Below the pieces are notes generated by a model. That model ran no database searches, was not told the origin of the DNA, and was given only the letters and a program-made list of their open reading frames with translations. A DNA stretch of 64,000 nt from Niastella populi. Its GTDB lineage: Bacteria > Bacteroidota > Bacteroidia > Chitinophagales > Chitinophagaceae. Below, in pieces: positions 8,229-17,439 of the stretch. Location of the stretch: the NCBI RefSeq assembly GCF_002078015.1, contig NZ_LWBP01000197.1, positions 1 to 64,000 of the forward strand, written 5' to 3'. Made by a program: the position numbers and the translations under genes. Position 1 is the first letter of the stretch, and each line of letters opens with the position of its first letter.

Positions 8229-11200
8229 TTAAAAAGATGCATTAACACCGAAGGTGAAAGTTTTGGGTACGGGTATGGGATCGAGATCGATCCTTTCGGG
8301 ATCGGGGCTCTGGTACTTTTTGTTCTTAAACCAGAACAGGTTCTCGGCCATGGCAAACAACCGTAACGCCGTAAAGATGGACTTTGGTTTCACATTGTAT
8401 CCCAGTTGCAGATTACGCATTTTGAAATAGGATGTGCTCACCATAAAGTAATCGGAAGTGCGGCCTTCGTTGTTATTGTCTTTGAGAGTAAGCGCCGGAA
8501 TGCGGGAATTTGTGTTTTGCGGCGTCCAGGCGCTGAAAACACCGGGACCAACATTTTCGCGGCTTTTCATAAGGTTGTTGAATAAGGTATATACGTCGAA
8601 CCCTTTTCTACCCGCAACGCCTGAGCCGAAGATCGAGAGGTCGAACTTCTTATAAGTAAGATCAATCCGCAAGCCATATTCCAGAGCCGGCAAAGTAGTA
8701 CCGATCCAGGTTCTGTCGAGGTCGCTGATAAGTCCGTCGTTGTTCACATCTACATAACGAATTCTGCCCGGCCCCGCCCCGATCTGTGTGGGCGCTTTAT
8801 TCACTTCATCCTGTGACTGAAAAATGCCATTGGTTTTATAACCGAAAATATCGAACTGCGAATGACCGATGATGGTGTTGATGAGGTTGCCTGCATAGGC
8901 CGGACGAACACTTTCGGGCAACTCGGTTATTTTATCCCTGAAGTGCGCAAAGTTCAATCGTACATCATAACTAAAATCGCCCGTTCTTTCGCCGTGGTAA
9001 CCTACTACCAGTTCCCAGCCTTTATTGGTTTTTGAAGCGCCGTTCACCGCTTTTTGCTGCCCTTCGCCCAGGGCCGATGCAACCGGCGGCGTAATTAAGA
9101 TGCCAGTGGTTTTGCGGGAAAAATAATCGAACGAACCATAGATCCTGTTCTTCCACAATGTAAAATCGATACCCGCATTTATTTCATACGTTGTTTCCCA
9201 TTTAAGATCGGCATTCTGCGCCTGCGTTTGCACAAAACCCGAAGGCAGCGTGCCGGTATTGGCGCCGGAAAGCGAATATGCGGTGCCGATATTCATATAT
9301 TGTTCCCAGAAACCTGCGGTAAGCTGGTTCTGCGTGGTACCATATCTGGTATCGAAAAGGCCAAAGCGGGCCAGGTCGCCAATCTGCTGGTTACCTACCC
9401 GGCCGATACCGGCGCGTAATTTGATCTCAGAAAATAATTGCTGAAACTCCATGAAACTTTCCCTGTCTAACCGCCAGCCAATGGAAGCAGCGGGAAAAAC
9501 GCCGTAGCGGTTATTGGCGCCAAAACGGGACGAGCCGTCACGCCGGATCGTGAGTGCGGCGAGGTATTTATCGGAGAAATTGTAATCGATGCGGCCGAAC
9601 AATGAATACAACCGGTTACCGGTTGAGCCGCCTGAAACGATGGTATTACCGGTACCGGCGCTCAGCGTGAAATATTCTTCGGTTTGAATGGCAAAACCCT
9701 CTTTTTTCGTATACTGGAAATTGAGATCGGTTTTGATGAATTCGGTCCCGGCGAGGAATTTTACATTATGCCGGTCATTGATATTCCAGTTATACCGCAC
9801 CGTATTGGAGAAAGTATAACTGAGGTATTTGTTCTGATCGAGGGCAAGACTGTTGGTGGTTCTGTTGAACGCACCTTCGGTAAATGTGGGCAGAATTGTT
9901 TTATTGAGATACGTAGCATAATCAGCGCCCATCGTTGACCTGAAAAAAAGGTTTTTGACGGGTTGCAGTTCTACAAAGACACTTCCGAAGGTAGAGAGGC
10001 GGTTGGCGTTATCCCATCTTGACAAAAACTGCATGTGCAGGGGATTATTGCGGTCGGAGTATCCCCCACCCGATGCACCGGCAAAGGTGGCGCCATCGCT
10101 TTGATACACGGGAATCGTTGGCGCCAGCGTAACCGCGAGGAACGTGGTAGCAGCGCCGCCGATATCGCGCGCGGTAAGTGTTTCGTTCGAATTGGCTACG
10201 CGAACGTTTACACCAAACGTAGCTTTATTATCAAAAGCCCTGGTTATGGCATTGATGCTGCCGCTCATGCGCTCGTAACCGGTATACCGCAACATGCCGG
10301 TATTTTTCAAATAGCCGAGGTTCACTTCGAGCGATGAATTTTTATTACCGGCCGAAACGGTTAAACTGTTATTGCTGACGAGGCCGGTCTTATACATCAC
10401 ATCCTGCCAGTTAGTATTACCCGCGGGCGTAGCCGGATCACCGCCAACAAAAGGTTTAACGGTTACGCCATTCAGTATGGGGTTGTTGAAGTCGTTGTTC
10501 CAGTCGAAATCATATATTTCGCCGTAAGCGGAAGCCGGGTCCTGTTTATCGTTCACAGACGCCTGCCATAAGGCCTTACCGCGGTCAACCGCATTCAGCA
10601 TCTTAAACCTGACAGATCTTTCTGACTGTGCCGATAAACTGGAATTCAGTTGAAAATTTACTTTTCCATTGGTATTGCCGCCGTTTTTCGTTGTAACGAT
10701 AATAACGCCGTTTGAAGCACGGGAACCGTAAACGGAAGCCGCGGATGCGTCTTTCAACACCTGCACCGAAGCAATAACCGCGGGATCGAGATTTTGAAAC
10801 ACTTCCGGCCTGGTAGTGGGAATACCGTCGATAATATACAACGGGTCGTTAACACCCAGGGTATTCGATCCCCTGATGAGGATGCGCGAATTGGAGCCAT
10901 TGGGCGAACCGCCGTTCTTTTCAATATACAAACCGGCCACGCGGCCCTGCAGCGCCTGCATGGTATTGCCGGAGCAGTTATTTTTCACCGGCGTTAGGTC
11001 TACCACGGCAACTGCGCCGGTAAGGTCTTTTTTCCGCTGCGTTTGATAACCTATCACTACAAATTGTTCCAGTTCTTTTTCACCTTCTTCGACATCGATG
11101 GAGAGCGCCTGTGCATTGGCGGGAATTTTGATCGCCGTGGTTTTCATTCCAACAAATGAAACGGTAACCAGGTCGCCGGGTGCGGCCTCGATGCTGAATT

Positions 11201-11366
11201 TCCCATTGGCATCGGTAACTACCATTTTACCATTAACGGCCACGGTAGCTCCTGAAAGGGGTGTGCGGCTGATCTTATTGACAACCTCCCCCGTAATCGT
11301 TTTTTTCTGGGCGTAGACCATTGCCGACATTAGTAAAGCGGCAGTGATCAAAAGCAATCGTTGCAT
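8229..11366 (-). CDS. SusC/RagA family TonB-linked outer-membrane transporter (fructan locus)
   Basis: The 1045-residue protein has a signal peptide (to MVYAQ), an N-terminal carboxypeptidase-regulatory-like domain (about 22-95), a TonB box region (EQFVVIGY, about 100-107), a plug domain with LYIIDGIPTTRP and VLKDASAASVYGSRASNGVI, then a long beta-barrel ending in an aromatic residue (NASF). It should import fructo-oligosaccharides with the SusD downstream. The 62-bp gap after the fructokinase gene is filled by a 7-bp word array (11391-11435), so its leader may be structured or variable. Confidence 0.94.
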   Translation of the reverse strand: MQRLLLITAALLMSAMVYAQKKTITGEVVNKISRTPLSGATVAVNGKMVVTDANGKFSIEAAPGDLVTVSFVGMKTTAIKIPANAQALSIDVEEGEKELEQFVVIGYQTQRKKDLTGAVAVVDLTPVKNNCSGNTMQALQGRVAGLYIEKNGGSPNGSNSRILIRGSNTLGVNDPLYIIDGIPTTRPEVFQNLDPAVIASVQVLKDASAASVYGSRASNGVIIVTTKNGGNTNGKVNFQLNSSLSAQSERSVRFKMLNAVDRGKALWQASVNDKQDPASAYGEIYDFDWNNDFNNPILNGVTVKPFVGGDPATPAGNTNWQDVMYKTGLVSNNSLTVSAGNKNSSLEVNLGYLKNTGMLRYTGYERMSGSINAITRAFDNKATFGVNVRVANSNETLTARDIGGAATTFLAVTLAPTIPVYQSDGATFAGASGGGYSDRNNPLHMQFLSRWDNANRLSTFGSVFVELQPVKNLFFRSTMGADYATYLNKTILPTFTEGAFNRTTNSLALDQNKYLSYTFSNTVRYNWNINDRHNVKFLAGTEFIKTDLNFQYTKKEGFAIQTEEYFTLSAGTGNTIVSGGSTGNRLYSLFGRIDYNFSDKYLAALTIRRDGSSRFGANNRYGVFPAASIGWRLDRESFMEFQQLFSEIKLRAGIGRVGNQQIGDLARFGLFDTRYGTTQNQLTAGFWEQYMNIGTAYSLSGANTGTLPSGFVQTQAQNADLKWETTYEINAGIDFTLWKNRIYGSFDYFSRKTTGILITPPVASALGEGQQKAVNGASKTNKGWELVVGYHGERTGDFSYDVRLNFAHFRDKITELPESVRPAYAGNLINTIIGHSQFDIFGYKTNGIFQSQDEVNKAPTQIGAGPGRIRYVDVNNDGLISDLDRTWIGTTLPALEYGLRIDLTYKKFDLSIFGSGVAGRKGFDVYTLFNNLMKSRENVGPGVFSAWTPQNTNSRIPALTLKDNNNEGRTSDYFMVSTSYFKMRNLQLGYNVKPKSIFTALRLFAMAENLFWFKNKKYQSPDPERIDLDPIPVPKTFTFGVNASF

Positions 11367-11390
11367 AGTGTTAATTTTGGGTTGAAGAAA

Positions 11391-11435
11391 GTTATAAGTT
11401 GTAAGTGCTAAGTTGTAAGTTTTAAGTTTTAAGTT
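11391..11435 (-). repeat. Degenerate 7-bp word array (AACTTAN) in the susC leader
   Basis: Read on the minus strand, the words AACTTAA, AACTTAA, AACTTAC, AACTTAG, CACTTAC, AACTTAT, AACTT follow each other without gaps. The array starts inside the last codons of the fructokinase gene and ends about 25 bp before the susC start. No reverse-complement partner is visible here, unlike the other word arrays in the window. Confidence 0.75.
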
Positions 11436-12370
11436 CCCGAAATAGGCTGCTGCGTGAACAATGCTTCGGCCCGGGAAAAGTTTTTAACTTTTTCGATCTC
11501 ACCGGCATGATAATTCGGACAGGCGCCGGTATACGAGGCAATGAGCGCGCCCATGGCGCAGGCAAAGTCGAGCATGGCGGCCGGCGGCGCCGCATCGATC
11601 AGTTTTGACAACATACCGGCCAGGAATGCATCGCCGCTGCCAACGGTATCGGCTACCTGTATCCGGTAACCGGGGTGGCGGTAAATATTTCCATCCATAT
11701 TCAACATGGCGCCTGATGCCCCGAGGGTAACCACAATGGTGCCGATGCCAAAGCGGTCCTGCAGCAACTGTACCTTATCAGCAACCGTATGTAACGCTGC
11801 ATACCGGCCTGCGATCAGTTCCAGTTCTTCGAGATTCAGTTTTAAGATGTTTGCTTTGTGAAGTAATTGTTCAACGACCTGGTAGCTGAAATGCGGGGGC
11901 CGTAGATTTATATCCAGCACTTTGGTCTTTGCGGCTTCAAGCAAAGCGAACAGCGTATTGGCGGAGGTATGATTTCGGCAGGCAAGGCTTCCAAAAACCA
12001 GGTATTCCGAATCCTGCATAAGGGATGTGAATCGTTCATCCCAGATGATATGATCCCAGGCGGAAGGAAATACGATATCGTATTTCATTTCATGGCCATC
12101 ACCGGCATGTGCGTATACAATACCGGTAGGATGATACCTGTTGGTGCTTATATAATCAGTGCTCATGCCCCATTGTGATAATAACGCTATCAGGCCGGCT
12201 CCATGCTTGTCCTTTCCCACACGGGAGATCAGGGTGGTATCACATTTGAGTTTATGTAAATGATAAGCCACATTCATTGGCGCGCCGCCCGGCCATTCGC
12301 CTGCCGGCAAAAGATCCCAAAGGAGCTCGCCATAACAAACCAGTTTTTTTGAAATTGTGTGATCGCTCAT
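11429..12370 (-). CDS. PfkB-family carbohydrate kinase, probable fructokinase
   Basis: The 313-residue protein opens with CYGELLWDLLPAGEWPGGAPMNVA, where the GGAPMN segment (about residue 28) is the sugar-binding signature of the ribokinase/PfkB family. It carries the second signature DTVGSGDAFLAGML near residue 242, which holds the catalytic Asp and the anion hole. It would phosphorylate fructose released by GH32 in the cytoplasm. Position between the MFS transporter and SusC matches fructan loci of Bacteroides. Another ketose or 2-keto-3-deoxygluconate kinase role is possible but the GH32 neighbour favours fructose. Confidence 0.88.
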   Translation of the reverse strand: MSDHTISKKLVCYGELLWDLLPAGEWPGGAPMNVAYHLHKLKCDTTLISRVGKDKHGAGLIALLSQWGMSTDYISTNRYHPTGIVYAHAGDGHEMKYDIVFPSAWDHIIWDERFTSLMQDSEYLVFGSLACRNHTSANTLFALLEAAKTKVLDINLRPPHFSYQVVEQLLHKANILKLNLEELELIAGRYAALHTVADKVQLLQDRFGIGTIVVTLGASGAMLNMDGNIYRHPGYRIQVADTVGSGDAFLAGMLSKLIDAAPPAAMLDFACAMGALIASYTGACPNYHAGEIEKVKNFSRAEALFTQQPISGT

Positions 12371-12385
12371 AATGAAATTATTTTA

Positions 12386-12523
12386 GGCTAAAGGCATAAG
12401 GCTGAAGGCTGAAGGCGGAACGCTGAACGCGGAACCCCGGAATTCGAAATGCCGGCATTTAATCGTAAATAACGTTTATCGCGAGCCGGCGTTAAGCATT
12501 AAGCGTTTAGCGTTAAGCAGTAT
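12386..12523. repeat. Two facing 7-bp word arrays between fructokinase and MFS genes
   Basis: From 12386 to about 12441 the words GGCTAAA, GGCATAA, GGCTGAA, GGCTGAA, GGCGGAA, CGCTGAA, CGCGGAA follow in register. From 12489 to 12523 come GCGTTAA, GCATTAA, GCGTTTA, GCGTTAA. The second set read on the other strand gives CGCTTAA-like words, so the two arrays can pair imperfectly. The centre holds two GCCGGC blocks. The whole stretch lies inside the minus-strand operon and would be transcribed. Confidence 0.75.
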
Positions 12524-13854
12524 TAATGAATTATCAGTGTCTTTTCTATTTGTTCCAGCGATTGACCCTTTGTTTCGGGCATCAGTTTCCATACGAACAG
12601 CAGTTGCAATACCATCATCACGGAAAAGAACAAAAAGGTATTACCGCCGCCCAGTCTTTCCGCCAGCATGGGAAACGAAAACGCAATGATGGCGGCCATG
12701 ATCCAGTGGGTAAAACTGCCCAGCGTTTGACCTTTTGCCCTTACCTGGTTGGGAAATATTTCGGCAATGAACACCCAGATGACGGCGCCCTGGCTGAAGG
12801 CGAAAAAAGCGATATATACCAACAGGTAAATGGTAACTGCCCAACCGTTGAAATTTTGTGTATAGAATGCCTGCGCTACGAGGCCGAGCGTTGAGATCAA
12901 CCCGATAGAACCGATCAGCATCAACGTTTTGCGGCCTATTTTATCAATAAAATTGATGGCTATAAGGGTGAAGATAAAATTGACGATACCGATGCCTACC
13001 GTGGAAAGCAAAGAAGAGGCGCGGCCGAGACCGGTCATTTCAAAAATGCGGGGCGCATAATAAATGATGGCATTGATGCCCGATACCTGGTTAAAAACGG
13101 CAAAGGCGATGGCGAGAAAAACCGGCACCCTGTATTTGCGGGTGAGCAACTGGTTTACATCACCGGCGCCGTTTTGAGCCTGCGTACTGTTTTTGATCTG
13201 TGCTATTTCTTCTTCATATCCAACAGGCATTATTATCTTTAAAACAGCGGTAGCTTCTTCCACTTTACCTTTCCGGAGTATGAGCCATCTGGGGCTTTCG
13301 GGCACCAGCTGAAGCAGGATGAGAAACAATAACGATGGAAAAGCCTGCACCCCCAGCATCCATCGCCAGGCGGTTTCCCCCTCCTGCCCGATGAGGTAAT
13401 TGGAAAAATAAGAAAGCAAGATCCCCAACACGATATTGAACTGGAACAGGGCAACCAGCCGGCCTCTTTTTTCGGCCGGGGCGATCTCGGAAATATACAC
13501 CGGGGCGGTTACCGAAGAAGCGCCAACACCCAGGCCGCCAAGGAAACGGAAAAGCAAAAACACATGCCAGTTGGTGGCAAAAGCAGTGCCCAATGAAGAG
13601 ACGAGGTAAATAGCCGCGATCAGTAATAAGGTATTTCTTCTCCCGATCCGTTCGCAGGGAATACTGCCGACGAGGGAGCCAATGACGGTACCAATTAAAG
13701 CAATGGAAACGGTGAGGCCATGTTCAATGGAAGAAAGCGACCAATAGTCCTGAATGGATTGCTCAGCGCCGGAGATCACTGCTGTATCAAATCCAAATAA
13801 AAACCCGCCCAACGCAACAACGATACTCCACAAAAAGACTTTTCTTTTGTTCAT
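12523..13854 (-). CDS. MFS sugar porter (probable fructose:H+ symporter)
   Basis: I choose the ATG at 13854 (MNKRKVFLWSIVVALGGFLFG); a longer frame from a TTG upstream lacks any sign of coding. The 443 residues form about 12 membrane helices with sugar-porter hallmarks: GRRNTLL after helix 2, RFLGGLGVGASS, PESPRWLI before the central loop, DKIGRKTLM, and PETKGQSLEQIE at the C-terminus. It would carry fructose across the inner membrane. It is the first gene of the fructan operon and divergent from the sensor gene, with a 296-bp control region between them. Confidence 0.9.
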   Translation of the reverse strand: MNKRKVFLWSIVVALGGFLFGFDTAVISGAEQSIQDYWSLSSIEHGLTVSIALIGTVIGSLVGSIPCERIGRRNTLLLIAAIYLVSSLGTAFATNWHVFLLFRFLGGLGVGASSVTAPVYISEIAPAEKRGRLVALFQFNIVLGILLSYFSNYLIGQEGETAWRWMLGVQAFPSLLFLILLQLVPESPRWLILRKGKVEEATAVLKIIMPVGYEEEIAQIKNSTQAQNGAGDVNQLLTRKYRVPVFLAIAFAVFNQVSGINAIIYYAPRIFEMTGLGRASSLLSTVGIGIVNFIFTLIAINFIDKIGRKTLMLIGSIGLISTLGLVAQAFYTQNFNGWAVTIYLLVYIAFFAFSQGAVIWVFIAEIFPNQVRAKGQTLGSFTHWIMAAIIAFSFPMLAERLGGGNTFLFFSVMMVLQLLFVWKLMPETKGQSLEQIEKTLIIH

Positions 13855-14150
13855 ACGACAAGCAATTTTGTGTAAACATATCGTACCGGAGCCCCGGTGG
13901 CGTAGCAATACCGTTTCAAAGAATTATTTATGAAAAAAAAATGCCTGAAGCAGATAAATCGTTAAATTTCAATAAAGAACAAATGCTTTTACCCCTTTAT
14001 CCGTAGGCGGTTTTTAGATTTTGTATCCCGGTTTATAGATATTGTTTCCTGTTCGCAGCGTACGATTTTCTCAAAAAATTCAAAGCGGTTCATCATTGCA
14101 TATATTTATATAAGCGCACGAAATTTTTGATTTTTATTGCCGGCCATAAT
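13855..14150. other. Divergent control region of the fructan locus
   Basis: This 296-bp gap separates the MFS-led operon from the hybrid sensor gene. It contains the 21-bp tandem direct repeat described separately. I found no exact TAnnTTTG box for either gene, which would fit activator-dependent promoters. Confidence 0.5.
14009..14050. promoter_or_regulatory. Two adjacent 21-bp imperfect direct repeats, candidate HTCS operator
   Basis: The units 14009-14029 and 14030-14050 agree at 17 of 21 positions and follow each other with no gap; the shared core is GGTTT-TAGAT-TTGT. A period of 21 bp puts both units on the same face of the helix, which is how AraC-type activators commonly bind. The hybrid regulator next door ends in such a domain. 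The site lies about 155 bp before the MFS start codon and 100 bp before the sensor start codon. Confidence 0.6.
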
Positions 14151-16943
14151 ATGATACGATCATTTTCGACTTGTTTTTCTTTGCGATTGCCCTGCCGTAG
14201 TATTACCCGTTTGTTTATACCGGCGGTGCTGGCGCTTTTATGTCTTTGCGGCTGTACCGGCCAAAAGACGCCCCCCGTTTTTACCATCGGGTTTTCGCAA
14301 TGTGTGGAATCGGATGCCTGGCGGAAGACCATGCTCGAAAACATGAAAAGGGAACTGGCTTTTCATCCCAATATCAATTTTATTTACCGGCAGGCGGAAG
14401 GCGATAGCCGGAAACAGGTGAGCCAGGTAAAGGAGCTGCTGCAAAAAAAGATCGACCTGCTGATCATTTCGCCCAACGAGGCCGACCCTTTGACCCCGGT
14501 GGTGGAGGAGGCGTTTTCAAAAGGCATTCCGGTTATTGTTGTGGACAGAAAGATCTCCTCGCCCCTGTATACCGCGTATGTTGGGGGTGACAATTACGAG
14601 ATCGGTAAAATGGCCGGTCAGTATGCCGTGAACGCATTAAAAGGTAAAGGGAAGATCATTGAAGTAACCGGACTGCCAAAATCATCACCCGCCATTGAAC
14701 GCCATAAAGGCTTTTCCGATGCTATTAAAAATTACCCCGGCCTGCAGCTTATACACATGGTAAATGGCGAATGGTTGAACCAGACCGCGAAAAGCGAGTT
14801 TGCAAAGATCGCGTCGCAGTACCCCGATGTGCAACTGGTATTTGCACACAACGATATGATGGCGCATGGTATTTACGAAGTATATAAAAATAGTAAGCAG
14901 CCGCAACCGGCCATCATCGGGGTTGACGGACTGCCCAATGCGGGGATGTTATTTGTATCGGACAAAAAAATTACCGCTACCATGCTGTACCCTACCGGCG
15001 GCGAAGAAGCCATACGAATAGCGGTGAAGATCCTGAACAAACAACATGTTGTAAAAGAGAACCTACTGCAAACAACCGTGATCGACTCCACCAATGTGCG
15101 TATTATGCAGCTACAGGCCGCTAAAACGCTCAGCCAGCAGCAACAGATAGAACGGCAGCAGACGATGCTGGCCGAACAAAAACGGATCTATAACAACCAG
15201 CGCACCTTTGTTTATATCCTCGTTACCTCGCTGGTGCTGTCGATCATCCTGGGTGGACTGGCATTTTATTCGCTGCGCGAGAACCGGAAGATCAGTACGC
15301 AACTGCAACAGCAGAACCAGGAGATCCTCGATCACCAGGCGCAGTTGGTAGCAATGTCGGCCAAAGCAAAAGCCGCCAACGAAGCCAAAGTGAATTTCTT
15401 TACAAATATCTCACACGAATTCAGGACACCGCTCACGTTGATACTGGGGCCGCTGGAAGAACTGCTGGCGAACAGCAGGAATAATTACAGTACCGGCCAG
15501 ACCCTTACCTTAATTCAGAAAAACGTATTGCGACTTTTACGACTGATGAACCAGTTGATGGATTTCAGGAAAATTGAGGTGGACAAAATGCGGTTAAAGG
15601 CATCGGAGAACGATTTGATCACTTTCGTTGCCGACATAATACAATCCTATAAAAGCATTGCGCAAAAACGGAGTATCGATCTCCGGTTGATCACCAAAGA
15701 AAGACAGTTACCGGTGTGGATAGATGTGAACATGATGGATAAAGTGATCTTTAATTTGTTGTCGAATGCTTTCAAGTTTACGAAAGACAATGGGTATATA
15801 CATATTTATATAAGCAGGGCCGACAACAATGCCATTATTAAGATCGAGGACAATGGTGTAGGTATGTCGGCAGACGCCATTGCACATGCCTTTGATGTAT
15901 TTTACCAGGGTGAATATGAAAATTACAAGGGGTCGGGGTTGGGACTTGCATTATCGAAGGAGTTGATCACCCTGCATAAAGGCACGATCAGGGTAACGAG
16001 CGAAAAATGGAAAGGCACCAGCTTCGAGATTCGGCTGCCCCTCGGTACCGCCCACCTTGCAGCCGGTGAAATAGTGGAAGAACAGGCGGAAACCAAACAG
16101 GCTGTACTGTATGAGCATGAAAAAATTTACACCGCCGATCTTACTACCGAAACGGCAGTCAGTCAAGCGACAGAAGAAACATCTATTGAGAAAGAATATT
16201 CCATCTTGATCATAGAAGACAATGCCGACCTGCGACAATTTCTTGTTGGGAAATTAAGTACGCAATACGAAATACTCCAGGCCGACAACGGGCAATCGGC
16301 GTTACAACAGGCATTCGATAACATTCCCGACCTCATCATTTGCGATGTGGTAATACCCGGTAAAGACGGCATGGCGCTTACCTCCATATTCAAAAATGAT
16401 TTCCGCACTTCGCATATTCCCATTGTGCTGCTGACAGCCAAAACAGCCATGGAGCAGCAGATAGAAGGCATGAAAAATCTGGCCGATACGTACATAACGA
16501 AACCATTCAACATTACCTTTCTGCAGCAGACAATAAAGAGCCTGTTAAGCAACCGCGCGCGGCTGAAGGAACATTTTACCGGCGAGCTGCCCACCAATTT
16601 AAAAACCCAAACAATAGGAAAAAGCGATCGGAAATTCATCAATGAGTTTTCTGCATTTGTAGAAAGCAATCTTTCCAATGAAGAACTAACGGTTGATACT
16701 ATCTGTAAACAGATGGGTATTTCGAGGGTGCAGCTGTACCGTAAGGTAAAGGCCCTGCTCGACATCAATGTGAATGATTATATTTTAAACACCAGGCTGC
16801 AAAAGGCCAAATACCTGTTAAAGAACGAGACCTTCGCCATTGGCGAGGTTGCCAGTAAAACCGGCTTTTCATCGTCGGCCTATTTTTCGAGTGTGTTTAA
16901 GACGAAGGTGGGAATGACGCCAAAGGAGTTTAGGGAGAAGTAG
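14151..16943 (+). CDS. Hybrid two-component system protein with periplasmic sugar-binding sensor (fructan/fructose regulator)
   Basis: I use the ATG at 14151. The 930 residues show an N-terminal lipoprotein-like signal (LCLCGC), a periplasmic binding protein domain of the ribose/LacI type (about 40-310), a membrane helix (about 348-370), a HisKA domain with SHEFRTPL (about 420), a HATPase with NLLSNAFKFT, DNGVGM and GSGLGL, a receiver domain with LIICDVVIPG (about 683-800), and an AraC HTH (about 843-928). This matches the architecture of the Bacteroides fructose sensor BT1754, which binds fructose in the periplasm and drives a GH32/SusCD locus. Ligand and target here are inferred from that parallel and from the divergent operon. 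Confidence 0.93.
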   Translation: MIRSFSTCFSLRLPCRSITRLFIPAVLALLCLCGCTGQKTPPVFTIGFSQCVESDAWRKTMLENMKRELAFHPNINFIYRQAEGDSRKQVSQVKELLQKKIDLLIISPNEADPLTPVVEEAFSKGIPVIVVDRKISSPLYTAYVGGDNYEIGKMAGQYAVNALKGKGKIIEVTGLPKSSPAIERHKGFSDAIKNYPGLQLIHMVNGEWLNQTAKSEFAKIASQYPDVQLVFAHNDMMAHGIYEVYKNSKQPQPAIIGVDGLPNAGMLFVSDKKITATMLYPTGGEEAIRIAVKILNKQHVVKENLLQTTVIDSTNVRIMQLQAAKTLSQQQQIERQQTMLAEQKRIYNNQRTFVYILVTSLVLSIILGGLAFYSLRENRKISTQLQQQNQEILDHQAQLVAMSAKAKAANEAKVNFFTNISHEFRTPLTLILGPLEELLANSRNNYSTGQTLTLIQKNVLRLLRLMNQLMDFRKIEVDKMRLKASENDLITFVADIIQSYKSIAQKRSIDLRLITKERQLPVWIDVNMMDKVIFNLLSNAFKFTKDNGYIHIYISRADNNAIIKIEDNGVGMSADAIAHAFDVFYQGEYENYKGSGLGLALSKELITLHKGTIRVTSEKWKGTSFEIRLPLGTAHLAAGEIVEEQAETKQAVLYEHEKIYTADLTTETAVSQATEETSIEKEYSILIIEDNADLRQFLVGKLSTQYEILQADNGQSALQQAFDNIPDLIICDVVIPGKDGMALTSIFKNDFRTSHIPIVLLTAKTAMEQQIEGMKNLADTYITKPFNITFLQQTIKSLLSNRARLKEHFTGELPTNLKTQTIGKSDRKFINEFSAFVESNLSNEELTVDTICKQMGISRVQLYRKVKALLDINVNDYILNTRLQKAKYLLKNETFAIGEVASKTGFSSSAYFSSVFKTKVGMTPKEFREK

Positions 16944-16945
16944 GG

Positions 16946-17006
16946 TTAACATTCTCCCGATTTAAGAATGATAAAATAGCAGGATAGATCAGGAGATTAA
17001 TGTTAA
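16946..17006. terminator. Imperfect hairpin between convergent genes
   Basis: TTAACATTCTCC at 16946-16957 can pair with GGAGATTAATGTTAA at 16992-17006, leaving a three-base bulge and a loop of about 34 bases. It lies between the stop codons of the hybrid regulator and the hemerythrin-like gene, which converge. Confidence 0.35.
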
Positions 17007-17022
17007 TTGCTGTGTACAAGCC

Positions 17023-17304
17023 TTATAGTATTGTAAGTGCATACAACTGTTGATGCTCCTTTTCAGCCTGTTCACGCAACGGATCACCCACCGGCAATTT
17101 GCCGAACAAATATTTTTCCTCTTTTTTGAAGTGCCCGCGCAGGTCTTTTTCAAAGAAATCAAGTACATACCTGCTGATCAGTTCAGCAGGTACTTCTATG
17201 GCAAGATCATGCCGGATCTGCCAGGCCTGCAATAAGCCGAAATGATGTTCTCTTGAAAATTGCACGAACGCCTTACTGCGTTTTATGGGGGTATGCGTTT
17301 CCAT
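17023..17304 (-). CDS. Short hemerythrin-like (HHE) domain protein, C-terminally truncated
   Basis: Only 93 residues are encoded. Visible iron-ligand-like residues are REHH (about 15-18), HFKKEEKYLF (helix 2) and EKEHQQLY at the end. A full HHE four-helix bundle normally needs another helix with further ligands, usually giving 130 residues or more. Translation past the stop does not continue the domain. So the gene is either a remnant or an unusual short form. HHE proteins bind a di-iron centre and sense or carry oxygen or NO. A TATCTTTG box on the minus strand lies 26 bp before the ATG. Confidence 0.65.
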   Translation of the reverse strand: METHTPIKRSKAFVQFSREHHFGLLQAWQIRHDLAIEVPAELISRYVLDFFEKDLRGHFKKEEKYLFGKLPVGDPLREQAEKEHQQLYALTIL

Positions 17305-17329
17305 TGTAATTCAGGATTTTTCAGTATAT

Positions 17330-17337
17330 CAAAGATA
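17330..17337 (-). promoter_or_regulatory. TAnnTTTG -7 box for the hemerythrin-like gene
   Basis: On the minus strand this reads TATCTTTG, an exact match to the Bacteroidota -7 consensus, placing a start site close to the ATG at 17304. No clear -33 TTTG is present at the usual spacing. Confidence 0.4.
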
Positions 17338-17439
17338 TTTTCGGATTGATTATCTGAGGCTAACAGGCGTCATAACCGCGGCTGATCCGGGTCATTTAAA
17401 CCCTTTTAAAAAATATAAATTTAGTTTAACTTAGTACCT

